Shown here piece after piece: positions 8,158 through 16,620 of a stretch of 64,000 nt of DNA. Position 1 is the stretch's first letter, and each line of letters begins with the position of its first letter. A model generated the notes under the pieces. It saw only the letters and a program-made list of their open reading frames with translations. It was not told the DNA's origin and did no database searches. The position numbers and the translations under genes were made by a program. The stretch comes from Desulfobotulus mexicanus (GTDB taxonomy: Bacteria > Desulfobacterota > Desulfobacteria > Desulfobacterales > ASO4-4), in the NCBI RefSeq assembly GCF_006175995.1, contig NZ_VDMB01000015.1, positions 25,110 to 89,109 of the forward strand, in the 5' to 3' direction.

Positions 8158-9714
8158 ATGAAAAAGATTGGTTTAACCATTATATGCACCCTGGCCCTGG
8201 TCTGTTTCGGTGCGGGTTCTTTATTTGCAAAGGAAATAAAACTGGCTTTTGACTCGGATCCGGTGTCCCTGGATCCCCACATGCAGCTTTCCGGTGGTAT
8301 GCTGATGTATTCCCATCAGGTCTTTGATCCTCTGGTTCGCTGGACCCAGGAAATGGAGTATGAGCCCCGTCTTGCGGAAAAATGGGAACGTATTGATGAT
8401 CTTACCATGCGTTTTCATCTGCGCAAAGGGGTAAAATTTCATTCAGGAAATCCCTTTACTGCCAAAGACGTGGCCTGGACCATGAACCGGCTCAAGGAAA
8501 GTCAGGATTTTCGGGGTTTGTTTGAGGCCTTTGTGGAAGCCCGTCCTGTAGATGATCATACGGTGGACCTTATCACGGACCGGCCCTATGGTCTGGTCTT
8601 AAGCCTTGCCACCTATATTTTCCCCATGGACAGTGTTTTTTACACAGGCACCGATGCGCAGGGGCAGTCCAAAGGGCTTATTAACAAGACCGGCCCCAGT
8701 TTTGCCAATGTCAATGCTTCGGGTACAGGCCCCTTCATGGTAACTGCCCGTCAGCACGGGGTCCGTACGGTTTTTGATCGTTTTGAAGGATACTGGGATA
8801 AAAATTCTCCGGGAAATGTTTCCCGGATGATTCTGACCCCCATACGTAATGATGCTACCCGTGTGGCTGCCCTGCTTTCCGGAGATGTGGACTTTATTGT
8901 TCCCGTGCCTCCCCAGGATCAGGACCGGATTGAGCGTCATAATGATGTGAAGCTTGTCACCATGTCAGGTACCCGCATTATCATGCTGCAGATGAACCAG
9001 AAGCGCAGGCCTGAATTCCAGGATGCAAGGGTCAGGCAGGCCATTGTCTATGCGGTGAACAACAAGGGCATTGTGGACCGCATCATGCGGGGGCGTGCCA
9101 CGGTGGCTGGGCAGCAGAGCCCCAAAGGTTATTCCGGTTATAATGAAAAACTGGTTCCCCGTTATGATCTGGACAAGGCCCGGAAGCTGATGAAGGAAGC
9201 CGGTTATGAAAAGGGCTTTGAAGTTACCATGATAGCCCCCAATGATCGCTATGTTAATGATGCCCGAATTGCAGAAGCCATTGTGCCCATGCTGGCCCGT
9301 ATCAATATAAGGGTGAATCTCCAGACCATGCCCAAGGCCCAGTACTGGGATGAATTTGATGCCCAGGTGGCGGATATTCAGCTCATCGGATGGCATTCAG
9401 ATACGGAAGACTCCGGTAACTTTACGGAGTACCTTGCCATGTGTCCCAATGTTGAAACTGGCTATGGTCAGTACAACTCCGGCAATTATTGCAACCCGAA
9501 GGTGGATGCGCTGACCCTGGCCTGTCAGACGGAAACGGACATGGAAAAGCGCAATGCCATGCTTAGGGAAATCGAGCAGATTCTTTATGATGATGCGGCC
9601 TTTGTTCCTTTGCACTGGCAGGATCTTTCCTGGGCTGCCAGAAAAAATCTTGAAATTGAAAAGATTGTGAATGTACAGGATTTCCCCTATTTCGGGGATC
9701 TTGTGGTTAAATAA
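8158..9714 (+). CDS. dppA: Peptide ABC transporter substrate-binding protein
   Basis: This is a periplasmic family-5 solute-binding protein of 518 residues. A Sec signal peptide is evident (MKKIGLTIICTLALV, ending near GSLFA-KEIK). The mature part begins with the family pattern FDSDPVSLDPHMQLSG and includes LRKGVKFHSGNPFTAKDVA, the family-5 signature. Near the C-terminus are NSGNYCNPKVDAL and VPLHWQDLSW, the usual end of the fold. I prefer ATG 8158 because GGAGG at 8149-8153 is 4 nt away; the in-frame ATG at 8155 and GTG at 8143 are alternatives. It heads an operon with two permeases and two ATPases. Di- or oligopeptides are the likely ligands, but nickel or other substrates are possible in this family. 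Confidence 0.92.
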   Translation: MKKIGLTIICTLALVCFGAGSLFAKEIKLAFDSDPVSLDPHMQLSGGMLMYSHQVFDPLVRWTQEMEYEPRLAEKWERIDDLTMRFHLRKGVKFHSGNPFTAKDVAWTMNRLKESQDFRGLFEAFVEARPVDDHTVDLITDRPYGLVLSLATYIFPMDSVFYTGTDAQGQSKGLINKTGPSFANVNASGTGPFMVTARQHGVRTVFDRFEGYWDKNSPGNVSRMILTPIRNDATRVAALLSGDVDFIVPVPPQDQDRIERHNDVKLVTMSGTRIIMLQMNQKRRPEFQDARVRQAIVYAVNNKGIVDRIMRGRATVAGQQSPKGYSGYNEKLVPRYDLDKARKLMKEAGYEKGFEVTMIAPNDRYVNDARIAEAIVPMLARINIRVNLQTMPKAQYWDEFDAQVADIQLIGWHSDTEDSGNFTEYLAMCPNVETGYGQYNSGNYCNPKVDALTLACQTETDMEKRNAMLREIEQILYDDAAFVPLHWQDLSWAARKNLEIEKIVNVQDFPYFGDLVVK

Positions 9715-9717
9715 AAA

Positions 9718-9896
9718 GTAACTGTTCAGCACAGTTTTCCAAGTACCATGCTTGCAAGACAGATGCACAGGCCTTCAAAGCTCTGATCCGAAACGATTGC
9801 AATGTCACTTGCAAATAGCCACGGAGCCTTGCAACAGTACGAAGCTGCTGCAACTACAGCCTTGGTAGTTTGGAATAAACTGTGCTGAATAATTAC
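9718..9896. mobile_element. Short (179 bp) copy of a foldback MITE-like element
   Basis: The left end GTAACTGTTCAGCACAGTTT is mirrored at the right end, whose reverse complement reads GTAATTATTCAGCACAGTTT. The element is flanked on both sides by AATAAAAA (9710-9717 and 9897-9904), an apparent 8-bp target duplication. It carries no gene. It matches the 348-bp copy at 53005 except that one 169-bp internal segment is missing. It lies 3 nt after the dppA stop and separates dppA from the permease genes. Confidence 0.85.
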
Positions 9897-10129
9897 AATA
9901 AAAAGGCTTTCGGCAAGGCACATGGAAGGAGGCCTGTTCTTTTTCCTGTGTCTTTGTTTTTTTCAGCACTCAAACCGGATAAACGGATCTTCACCGGGCG
10001 GTCTTATCCATTTTGAGGGCCGTAAAAAACGGACTGAACATCTTTGCATTTTTGTGTTATGTTTTTATGTTTTTCGTCCGGATAGTGTCCGGGCGGTGGT
10101 ATGAACCCCTAAGCCTTCAGGTTGTTTTC

Positions 10130-11104
10130 ATGTTTGCATTCCTTGTGCGCCGGATCAGTCAGGCGGTGTTTGTCATGCTGGTGATCAGTCTTCTGGGTTT
10201 TTCAATCCGGCATCAGATTGGAGATCCTGTTAGGGATCTGGTGGGCGTCAGTGTCTCCGTTGCAGAACGTGAGGCCCTGCGGGATGAACTGGGCCTGAAT
10301 GATCCATTTCATGTACAGTATCTCCGTTTTTTAAAGGGTATTCTTAAAGGAGATCTGGGCCAGTCCTTTTTCTTTAAAAAACCAGCACTGGATGTGATTC
10401 TGGCCAAGATGCCCGCCACGCTGGAGCTTGTATTCTGCGCCGGGGTGATTATCGTGGTTTTTTCCATTCCTCTGGGTATGTATGCCGCCATACGGCCCAG
10501 AAGTTTTTTCTCAAGAATCATCATGGGTGGCAGTATTGTGGGGGTTTCCATACCTGTTTTCCTTACTGCTATCCTTCTGATCTATCTTTTCTCCGTGATT
10601 CTGGGCTGGCTGCCCTCATACGGGCGGGGGGATCTGGTCATGGTGGGTGGCTGGCAGACGGGTATGCTTACCGTAGATGGCTGGTTGCACCTTATTTTGC
10701 CCTCCATTGCCCTTTCTTCCATTATGCTGCCCCTTTTCATCCGTCTGATCCGTTCGGAAATGATGGAAGTACTTGAAACGGAATATATCAAGTTTGCCCA
10801 TGCCAAGGGGCTTTCGAAGATCAGGGTGTGGCTGGTGCATGGTTTCAGAAATACCCTGCTTCCCGTTATTACCGTGGGGGGGGTGCAGATCGGCACCATG
10901 ATTGCCTTTACCATTCTCACGGAAACGGTATTTCAGTGGCATGGCATGGGTTTTATGTTTCTGGAGGCGGTGCAGCGTGCGGACACCTCTCTTCTGGTGG
11001 CCTACCTTATGGTGGTGGGCTTTCTCTTTGTGGTGGTGAATACCCTGGTGGATATTCTCTACGGTATTGTTAACCCCAAGGTTCGGGTATCAGGCAGGCA
11101 ATAA
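10130..11104 (+). CDS. dppB: Peptide ABC transporter permease DppB
   Basis: This 324-residue inner-membrane permease starts with the family pattern MFAFLVRRISQAVFVMLVIS and has a periplasmic loop with RDELGLNDPFHVQYLRFLKG. The EAA-type loop that contacts the ATPases is seen in YIKFAHAKGLSKIRVWLVH. Earlier in-frame start codons (from 10013) would add a tail not seen in the family, so ATG 10130 is chosen although its ribosome site is weak. The gap to dppA is 415 nt because of the foldback element and about 230 nt of other sequence. It abuts the next permease (stop at 11104, start at 11105). Confidence 0.9.
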   Translation: MFAFLVRRISQAVFVMLVISLLGFSIRHQIGDPVRDLVGVSVSVAEREALRDELGLNDPFHVQYLRFLKGILKGDLGQSFFFKKPALDVILAKMPATLELVFCAGVIIVVFSIPLGMYAAIRPRSFFSRIIMGGSIVGVSIPVFLTAILLIYLFSVILGWLPSYGRGDLVMVGGWQTGMLTVDGWLHLILPSIALSSIMLPLFIRLIRSEMMEVLETEYIKFAHAKGLSKIRVWLVHGFRNTLLPVITVGGVQIGTMIAFTILTETVFQWHGMGFMFLEAVQRADTSLLVAYLMVVGFLFVVVNTLVDILYGIVNPKVRVSGRQ

Positions 11105-12022
11105 ATGACACGCTGGCAGGCATTCAAAGATTCCTATTTTCTATACAGTTTCAAAAGAGACAAGGTGGCGGTAACAAGTTTTGTTATCTTTTTGCTGCTT
11201 CTGGTGATGGCTTTTTCCGCACCCTGGACAGCCCCCCACAATCCCTATGACACAGCCACCATAGACATCATGGATTCCAACCTTCCTCCGGCCTGGATGG
11301 ATGAAGGAGAAACCAGATTTGTTCTGGGAACGGATATTCAGGGCAGGGATCTGCTTTCCACCATGATGTACGGCATGCGGGTGTCCATTCTCATCGGGCT
11401 GGGTGCTGTGGTGTTGCAGGCAGTGCTGGGGATCTTCATCGGCCTTGTGGCGGGTTATGCGGGAGGAAGGGTGGATGCCTTTCTCATGCGCCTTGCGGAT
11501 GTGCAGCTCTCCTTTTCCACCCTCATGGTTGCCATTTTCATATCTGCAATATTCCAGACGGCCTTTGGTGCCGGACGCTATGAGCAGATGGCCGTACCAA
11601 TTCTGATCCTTGTGATCGGTCTTGCGGAGTGGCCCCAGTATGCCAGAACCGTGCGGGCTTCTGTGCTGGGGGAAAAGGGAAAGGAGTATGTGGAGGCGGC
11701 CCGTGTGATCGGTCTTCCTTCCATGCGTATCATGTTTCGGCATATTCTTCCCAATACCCTGTCTCCGGTGCTGGTTATTTCCACGGTACAGGTGGCCAAT
11801 GCCGTAATGAGTGAGGCGGCCCTTTCCTTTCTGGGGCTGGGGATGCCCGTGACCCGTCCTTCCTTAGGCTCCCTCATCAATTCCGGTTTTGAGTACATTT
11901 TTTCCGGATCCTGGTGGATTACCCTGTTTCCGGGTTTTTTGCTGGTGCTGCTGGTGCTGGTGATCAATCTTTTGGGGGACTGGTTGCGTGATGTGCTTAA
12001 CCCCAAGCTTTACAAGGGATAG
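11105..12022 (+). CDS. dppC: Peptide ABC transporter permease DppC
   Basis: This 305-residue permease has the N-terminal OppC_N helix (FVIFLLLLVMAFSAPW) and the loop LGTDIQGRDLLSTMMYGMRV, which is a signature of DppC/OppC. The ATPase-contact EAA loop is EYVEAARVIGLPSMRIMF followed by RHILPN. A late segment, AALSFLGLGMPVTRPSLGS, is conserved in the family. Its start directly follows the dppB stop, and the first ATPase gene begins 5 nt after its end. It forms the heterodimeric channel with DppB. Confidence 0.93.
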   Translation: MTRWQAFKDSYFLYSFKRDKVAVTSFVIFLLLLVMAFSAPWTAPHNPYDTATIDIMDSNLPPAWMDEGETRFVLGTDIQGRDLLSTMMYGMRVSILIGLGAVVLQAVLGIFIGLVAGYAGGRVDAFLMRLADVQLSFSTLMVAIFISAIFQTAFGAGRYEQMAVPILILVIGLAEWPQYARTVRASVLGEKGKEYVEAARVIGLPSMRIMFRHILPNTLSPVLVISTVQVANAVMSEAALSFLGLGMPVTRPSLGSLINSGFEYIFSGSWWITLFPGFLLVLLVLVINLLGDWLRDVLNPKLYKG

Positions 12023-12027
12023 TCTTT

Positions 12028-12996
12028 ATGAATCATCTGCTTGAAATCAGGGAGCTTGAGGTGCGTTTTGCCCTGCGTTCCGGAGATCTGACCGCCATTA
12101 ACCGCATTGGCTTTATCCTTGAAAAGGGTGAGCGAATGGGGCTTGTGGGAGAATCCGGGGCGGGAAAGTCCGTGACGGGTTTTTCCATTTTAAATCTCAT
12201 CAGCAAGCCGGGTTACATTGCCGGAGGAAGTATTCTTTTCCGGGGAAGGGATCTGGCGGCTTTTACGCCTGAGGAGATGCGTTCAGTTCGGGGAAACCGC
12301 ATCAGCATGATTTTTCAGGATCCCATGATGACCCTGAATCCTGTCATGACCATCGGGGATCAGATGACAGAAGGTCTCATGGCCCACAGAAAGATTTCCC
12401 GTGCTTCCGCAGAAGCCCTTGCCGTGGAGAAGCTGCAGGCCGTGCACATACCTTCCCCAGAAGCCCGGCTGCGTCAGTATCCCCATGAGTTTTCAGGGGG
12501 CATGCGTCAGCGCATCGTTATTGCCATTGCCCTCCTCACGGACCCGGATCTCATCATTGCTGATGAACCCACCACGGCTCTGGATGTGACCATTCAGGCT
12601 GAAATCATGGATCTTCTTCTGGAGCTTTGTACCCTGAAGGATATGGCCATGATTCTCATTACCCATGATCTGGGGGTGGTGAGTCAGGTGACGGAAAAGA
12701 TTGCCGTAATGTATGCGGGCAGAATCGTGGAAACAGGCTCTACGGAAAATATTGTGGCCAGACCCCAGCATCCCTATACTCAGGGTCTTATCCGGGCTTT
12801 ACCCGGCAGCAGGGAACCCGGCAGCAGGTTGTATCAGATTCCCGGATCCATGCCCAATCTTTCTGCAATTCCAAAGGGATGTGCCTTTAATCCCCGTTGT
12901 GAAAGGGCAGAGGAAATCTGTCGTCAGGAAGTGCCTGAGCTTTTGAAGAGGGGCGCTTTTCAGCGGCTGGTGGCCTGTCATATGGTGGGTGTGTGA
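12028..12996 (+). CDS. dppD: Peptide ABC transporter ATPase DppD
   Basis: This 322-residue ABC ATPase shows Walker A GESGAGKS, the ABC signature FSGGMRQR, Walker B DLIIADEPTTALD and the switch histidine in LITHDLGVV. The C-terminal oligopeptide/dipeptide transporter extension is present, with CAFNPRCERAEEICRQ; its cysteines are typical of this subfamily, where some members carry an FeS cluster. It acts at the inner face of the membrane with the second ATPase of the operon. Gene order A-B-C-D-F is the classic dpp arrangement. Confidence 0.93.
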   Translation: MNHLLEIRELEVRFALRSGDLTAINRIGFILEKGERMGLVGESGAGKSVTGFSILNLISKPGYIAGGSILFRGRDLAAFTPEEMRSVRGNRISMIFQDPMMTLNPVMTIGDQMTEGLMAHRKISRASAEALAVEKLQAVHIPSPEARLRQYPHEFSGGMRQRIVIAIALLTDPDLIIADEPTTALDVTIQAEIMDLLLELCTLKDMAMILITHDLGVVSQVTEKIAVMYAGRIVETGSTENIVARPQHPYTQGLIRALPGSREPGSRLYQIPGSMPNLSAIPKGCAFNPRCERAEEICRQEVPELLKRGAFQRLVACHMVGV

Positions 12997-13046
12997 CCTT
13001 GTTTTTTATTGTTATGATGCTGTCTATATGAAGGAAGGAAGAACTC

Positions 13047-14069
13047 ATGCTTGAAAAATCAGCCCTTGTGACCCTGAACAAGGTGGTCAAGCATTTTGAT
13101 ATATCCGGTGGATTTCTGGAACAGCTTCGTTTCAAGGGGTTTCGTCCCCGGCTGGAACAGAAAAAAGTGCATGCCATCAATGATGTGAGCCTTGCCATAG
13201 AGCCGGGAGAGATCCTGAGCGTTGTGGGAGAATCAGGCTGCGGAAAGTCCACTCTGGCCCGTACGGTTATGGGGCTTTATGCTCCTGATTCCGGGGAAAT
13301 CTACTATGAAAATACCCGCATCGATACCCTGGACAGCTCGCAGATGCTGGTACACCGTAAAAAAATGCAGATGATTTTTCAGGACCCTTACGCATCCCTG
13401 AACCCCCGCATGACGGTACGGCAGACCCTTGAAGAGCCTTTGCGTTTTCATCAACCCTCCATCTCCGAGGGTGAGGTGAAGGACAGGGTGGCAGAAGTGA
13501 TGGAGCAGGTGGGGGTGAATCCTGTGTGGGGTGAGCGTTATCCCCATGAGTTTTCCGGGGGACAGCGTCAGCGGGTTTCCATTGCACGGGCCCTGATGGT
13601 GGATCCTGAGTTCATTGTGGCGGACGAACCCATATCCGCTCTGGACGTGTCCATTCAGGCGCAGATTCTGAATCTTCTCATGGAGGCCAGAGAGCAGCGG
13701 GGTCTGACCTATATGATTATTACCCATGACCTTTCCGTGGTGGCCCATGTGTCCACCCGGGTGGCGGTGATGTATCTGGGAACACTTTGTGAGGTGGCTC
13801 CGGCGGCCAATCTTTTTGAAACGGCAAAGCATCCTTATACAAGGGCGCTTCTTTCCGCCATTCCGAAGCTGGGTCAGAAAAAACCCCAGCATATCAAGCT
13901 TAAGGGAGAAGTCCCAACCCCCATTCTTTTGCCTTCGGGCTGTGTTTTCCATGGCCGCTGTCTTTATGCCAATGAGCGCTGCCGCAGGGAAGTTCCCCGG
14001 CTTCTGGCTTTAAGTTCAGGTGTGCAGGTGGCCTGTCATGGCGTGGAGGAAGGAAGGGTGCTGGACTGA
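13047..14069 (+). CDS. dppF: Peptide ABC transporter ATPase DppF
   Basis: This 340-residue ABC ATPase shows Walker A GESGCGKST, the signature FSGGQRQR, Walker B FIVADEPISALD and the switch region MIITHDLSVVAHV. The C-terminal extension with GCVFHGRCLYANERCRRE is typical of DppF/OppF. A good AAGGAAGGAAG site precedes ATG 13047. Its last 34 nt overlap the 3' end of the convergent CNNM/CorC gene, so the two transcripts must be complementary there. No terminator was seen between them. Confidence 0.93.
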   Translation: MLEKSALVTLNKVVKHFDISGGFLEQLRFKGFRPRLEQKKVHAINDVSLAIEPGEILSVVGESGCGKSTLARTVMGLYAPDSGEIYYENTRIDTLDSSQMLVHRKKMQMIFQDPYASLNPRMTVRQTLEEPLRFHQPSISEGEVKDRVAEVMEQVGVNPVWGERYPHEFSGGQRQRVSIARALMVDPEFIVADEPISALDVSIQAQILNLLMEAREQRGLTYMIITHDLSVVAHVSTRVAVMYLGTLCEVAPAANLFETAKHPYTRALLSAIPKLGQKKPQHIKLKGEVPTPILLPSGCVFHGRCLYANERCRREVPRLLALSSGVQVACHGVEEGRVLD

Positions 14070-15328
14070 TCTTCTTCTTCCGCTGCGGCCATACCGGGAG
14101 GCGCATATTTGACCCGCAGCTTCAGAATGCGGTTGCCGTCCATGGTCATGACGCTGATCATGTAGGAAGCCACCACAAAGGTCTGGTCTTCGCTGGGGAT
14201 ACGGCCGATGTGGTGCAGGAGAAAGCCTGAAAGGGTATCGTAGTCCGGGGATTCGGGCAGGGTTTCGGGTATTACCCTGTTCACATCCTCCACAGGGATT
14301 TTACCCAGAATCACCCACTCTTTTTCAGCCACTTCCTTTATCAGAACTTCGTCCTTGTCCGATTCATCGGAAATTTCTCCTACAATCTCTTCCAGAACAT
14401 CTTCCAGGGTTACAAGACCGCAAACTCCGCCGTACTCATCCACCACAATGGCCATGTGCTGTTTTCTGGCCTTGAACTGGGTCAGCAGGGTATCGATTTT
14501 TTTGGACTCAGGGATGAAATAGGGTTTGCGCATGATTTCCCTGAAATCCGGCAGCCGGCCATGGGTGGTCTGAAAGCGGAATATGTCGCCCACGTGCATG
14601 ACTCCTACCACTTCGTCAAGGCTGCCCTCGATGAGGGGGACGCGGGAAAAACCCGATGCCAGAATAGCCGGAAGATCAGGTTTTTCTTCCAGATCCGCCA
14701 CAAACATATCCCTTCTGGGTGTCATGATGTTGTAGGCAGGTATATCATCGAAATCAAAAATATTGCGTATAAATTCTTTTTCCTCTTCCTTGATTTCACC
14801 CTCTTCTTCGCCTACCTCCACAATGGAAATGAGTTCTTCTTCGGTGATGGTGGGCAGGCGCTGCAGCCGTCCTGTGAGCAGGGGTACAAAATCCAGAAGA
14901 AAAATCAAAGGGTAACAGATAAAGGAAAACCAGCGAATGGGAAAGATTACCAGGCGGGCAATGAGAAGATTGTTCTGGGTGGCCAGGGATTTGGGTATGA
15001 TTTCCCCGAAGATCAGCAGCATCAGGGTCATGATACCGGTGACTATACCGATGGCATTGCTTTCAAACTGCTGGATGGCAAGGGCTGTGGCAATGGCCGA
15101 ACCTCCAACGTTGACAAGGTTGTTGCCGATGAGGATTGTTGCCAGCAGGCGGTGGGGCCTGCTTTTCATTTCAAGGATCAGTTTGTCGGCTCGCCCCCCT
15201 TCCTTGGCCATGTGATGGGCTCTGGCCCTGGAAATGGAAAAAAGGGCTGTTTCCGAGCTGGAAAAAAAACCTGAAAGCAAAAGACAGATAAAAAGAAGTA
15301 TGAGATGGAAAGTCATGGGTCGGATCAC
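14036..15328 (-). CDS. CNNM/HlyC-CorC family transporter
   Basis: This membrane protein of 430 residues begins with a CNNM (DUF21) domain at about 1-190: hydrophobic helices with GFFSSSETALFSISRARAHH, the Ser/Glu-rich first-helix signature, and a second conserved patch, LIGNNLVNVGGSAIATALA. Two CBS domains follow, seen around YNIMTPRRDMFV and KKIDTLLTQFK with VVDEYGGVCGLVTLEDV. A C-terminal CorC_HlyC domain (DYDTLSGFLLHHIGRIP) closes the protein. The family exports Mg2+/Co2+ or regulates Mg homeostasis; older names call it a hemolysin. GTG 15328 and ATG 15316 are both possible starts. It is convergent with dppF and stands alone. Confidence 0.88.
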   Translation of the reverse strand: MIRPMTFHLILLFICLLLSGFFSSSETALFSISRARAHHMAKEGGRADKLILEMKSRPHRLLATILIGNNLVNVGGSAIATALAIQQFESNAIGIVTGIMTLMLLIFGEIIPKSLATQNNLLIARLVIFPIRWFSFICYPLIFLLDFVPLLTGRLQRLPTITEEELISIVEVGEEEGEIKEEEKEFIRNIFDFDDIPAYNIMTPRRDMFVADLEEKPDLPAILASGFSRVPLIEGSLDEVVGVMHVGDIFRFQTTHGRLPDFREIMRKPYFIPESKKIDTLLTQFKARKQHMAIVVDEYGGVCGLVTLEDVLEEIVGEISDESDKDEVLIKEVAEKEWVILGKIPVEDVNRVIPETLPESPDYDTLSGFLLHHIGRIPSEDQTFVVASYMISVMTMDGNRILKLRVKYAPPGMAAAEEEDQSSTLPSSTP

Positions 15329-15832
15329 CGTCAGTAGCGGAGATCACAGCCTCCTTTCGGATTTGTGTTTGGTCTGTATGCTAAAAAGTTTCTGGTATGG
15401 GGAGTTCATTCCAAGGGCAAGAATATCATGATTGAATTTAATTCTCTTATGTTTTGTCAATTCTGCTTTAAAAGGTCTTTTTTTATTAATGTCAATAATA
15501 AATCCTTCATCGGGATACTGCAAGTGAGTTCCCGTAAAAAAGAAATCAGATGATAAGTTTGACGCAGTCATTATTTTACGGGCAGCTGCCCTGCCCGTAG
15601 ATTCTGAGAGGTTTACATGAGACCCTCGTTTCGGAAATAGAGAGTATTGTTTTATTCGCTGGTAACGCAGCCGTGTTAGGGTTTTTGTCATAAAGCAAGG
15701 TCTGCAGTTAAACAGAATGGTTCAAGCTGACGAATGAACCTTGTTTTGTGCGCTGCAATGGGTTAGGATCTGCAAATGCCTTTTTGTGGAAAAGGGCATT
15801 TACTATAAACCGTTGAATATTATAGGTGGATT
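15329..15832. other. Gene-poor intergenic stretch
   Basis: These 504 bp are AT-rich. A perfect 9-bp hairpin, TACGGGCAG-CTGCC-CTGCCCGTA, lies at 15577-15599 without a following T-run. A weaker stem, GGTTCA/TGAACC, is at 15719-15740 and is followed by TTGTTTT. A 115-codon open frame on the minus strand (15344-15691) has no ribosome site and no recognisable family and is probably not a gene. Promoters for the genes on both sides should lie here, but none could be fixed. Confidence 0.5.
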
Positions 15833-16213
15833 ATGCTTTCGGTACATGCGGATGCAAAAAATAATCGTTTGTACATTGTCATCGGAGTTCTGGAATCCCA
15901 TGAAGAGATTCATGGCCTTCTGGATGAGGTGGAAGCCATATTGCCTGCCTTGTCTCCCGGATTTTCCTGCATAACGGATCTCCGGGAGTATCGGCGCATT
16001 GGAGATGCCGGAGAAGAACTAATTTTTCAGGTGCAGAAGGTGCTGAAGGATGCAGGCATTGCAAGGGCTGTGAGGGTGGAGAGGCGACAGGCACTTCCCG
16101 AGCACGTGCAGTTCGAGGCTGGGAGTCTTGAGGCTGGCTACCCCACCCATCTCGTTAGGACCATGGAGGAGGCGGACAGCCTTCTGGAACGACTGGAAGC
16201 GGTTTCGGCCTGA
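15833..16213 (+). CDS. Small STAS/SpoIIAA-like protein
   Basis: This soluble protein of 126 residues has the look of a STAS or SpoIIAA-like fold: a beta strand NRLYIVIG, a long helix, then GFSCITDLREYRR in the position of the central strand and loop. A second helix (FQVQKVLKDAGIARAVRV) and a C-terminal helix EEADSLLERLEAV follow. It shares this pattern, including NRLYI, the strand ending in xxDLR, and the final EEADxxL helix, with the protein at 21676-22095, so the two are probable paralogs. ATG 15833 has an AGGTGG site. It stands alone, with the foldback element 27 nt downstream. No function can be assigned beyond a possible regulatory or ligand-binding role. Confidence 0.7.
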   Translation: MLSVHADAKNNRLYIVIGVLESHEEIHGLLDEVEAILPALSPGFSCITDLREYRRIGDAGEELIFQVQKVLKDAGIARAVRVERRQALPEHVQFEAGSLEAGYPTHLVRTMEEADSLLERLEAVSA

Positions 16214-16240
16214 GACCCTCCCTTAAAGCTTGTGGTCTTT

Positions 16241-16605
16241 GTAATCGTTCAGCACAATTTTCTAACTTCATTACCTGTCAGGCAGATGCACAGGCACCAA
16301 AAGCTATTTGCCCGTGACGCACTTATTCTTAGAGCTGCTTTCCCTGTGCGGAAGCGGCAAAAACTCCCCGCCACAGGCAGGATGAACACGCTGTATTTGT
16401 TGCGACTCAGACAGTTTGCTGCTTCTATTAGCACTCCGGCACTCAAGCTTGCAAAAGCCCATTGTTTTCATCGCAGGCTTTGGGTTTATGGCTTGAGTGT
16501 CGGAATCCGAAACCATTGCAACGTCACTTGCAAATAGCCAGGATGCCTTGCAACAGTACGAAGCTGCTGTAATTACAGCCATGACTGGTATGGAGCTGTG
16601 GTTTT
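16241..16605. mobile_element. Degenerate long copy of the foldback MITE-like element
   Basis: The left end GTAATCGTTCAGCACAATTT matches the family. The internal core is shared with the copies at 53005 and 63786, for example GCGGAAGCGGCAAAAACTCC at 16350-16369 and TCACTTGCAAATAGCC near 16525. The right end near CTGTGGTTTTGATTTG is badly eroded, so the boundary is approximate and no target duplication could be recognised. An extra hairpin with perfect arms CACTCAAGC/GCTTGAGTG (16440-16499) sits where the other long copies have none. It lies between the convergent ends of the STAS-like gene and the RNA methyltransferase gene. Confidence 0.75.
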
Positions 16606-16620
16606 GATTTGTTTTTGCAA

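Noticed and set aside
9726..9923. Open frames across the foldback elements (also at 16304-16774 and 53013-53270) encoding Cys/Ala-rich peptides with CCKA-WLFASD
   Set aside because: They recur only because the element sequence recurs. They lack ribosome sites and are interrupted differently in each copy, so they are not protein genes.
15344..15691. A 115-codon open frame on the minus strand after the CorC-type gene
   Set aside because: No ribosome-binding site, odd composition (Lys/Arg/Ser-rich without domain pattern), and it runs across hairpins. I could not recognise a family, so it is not called as a gene.
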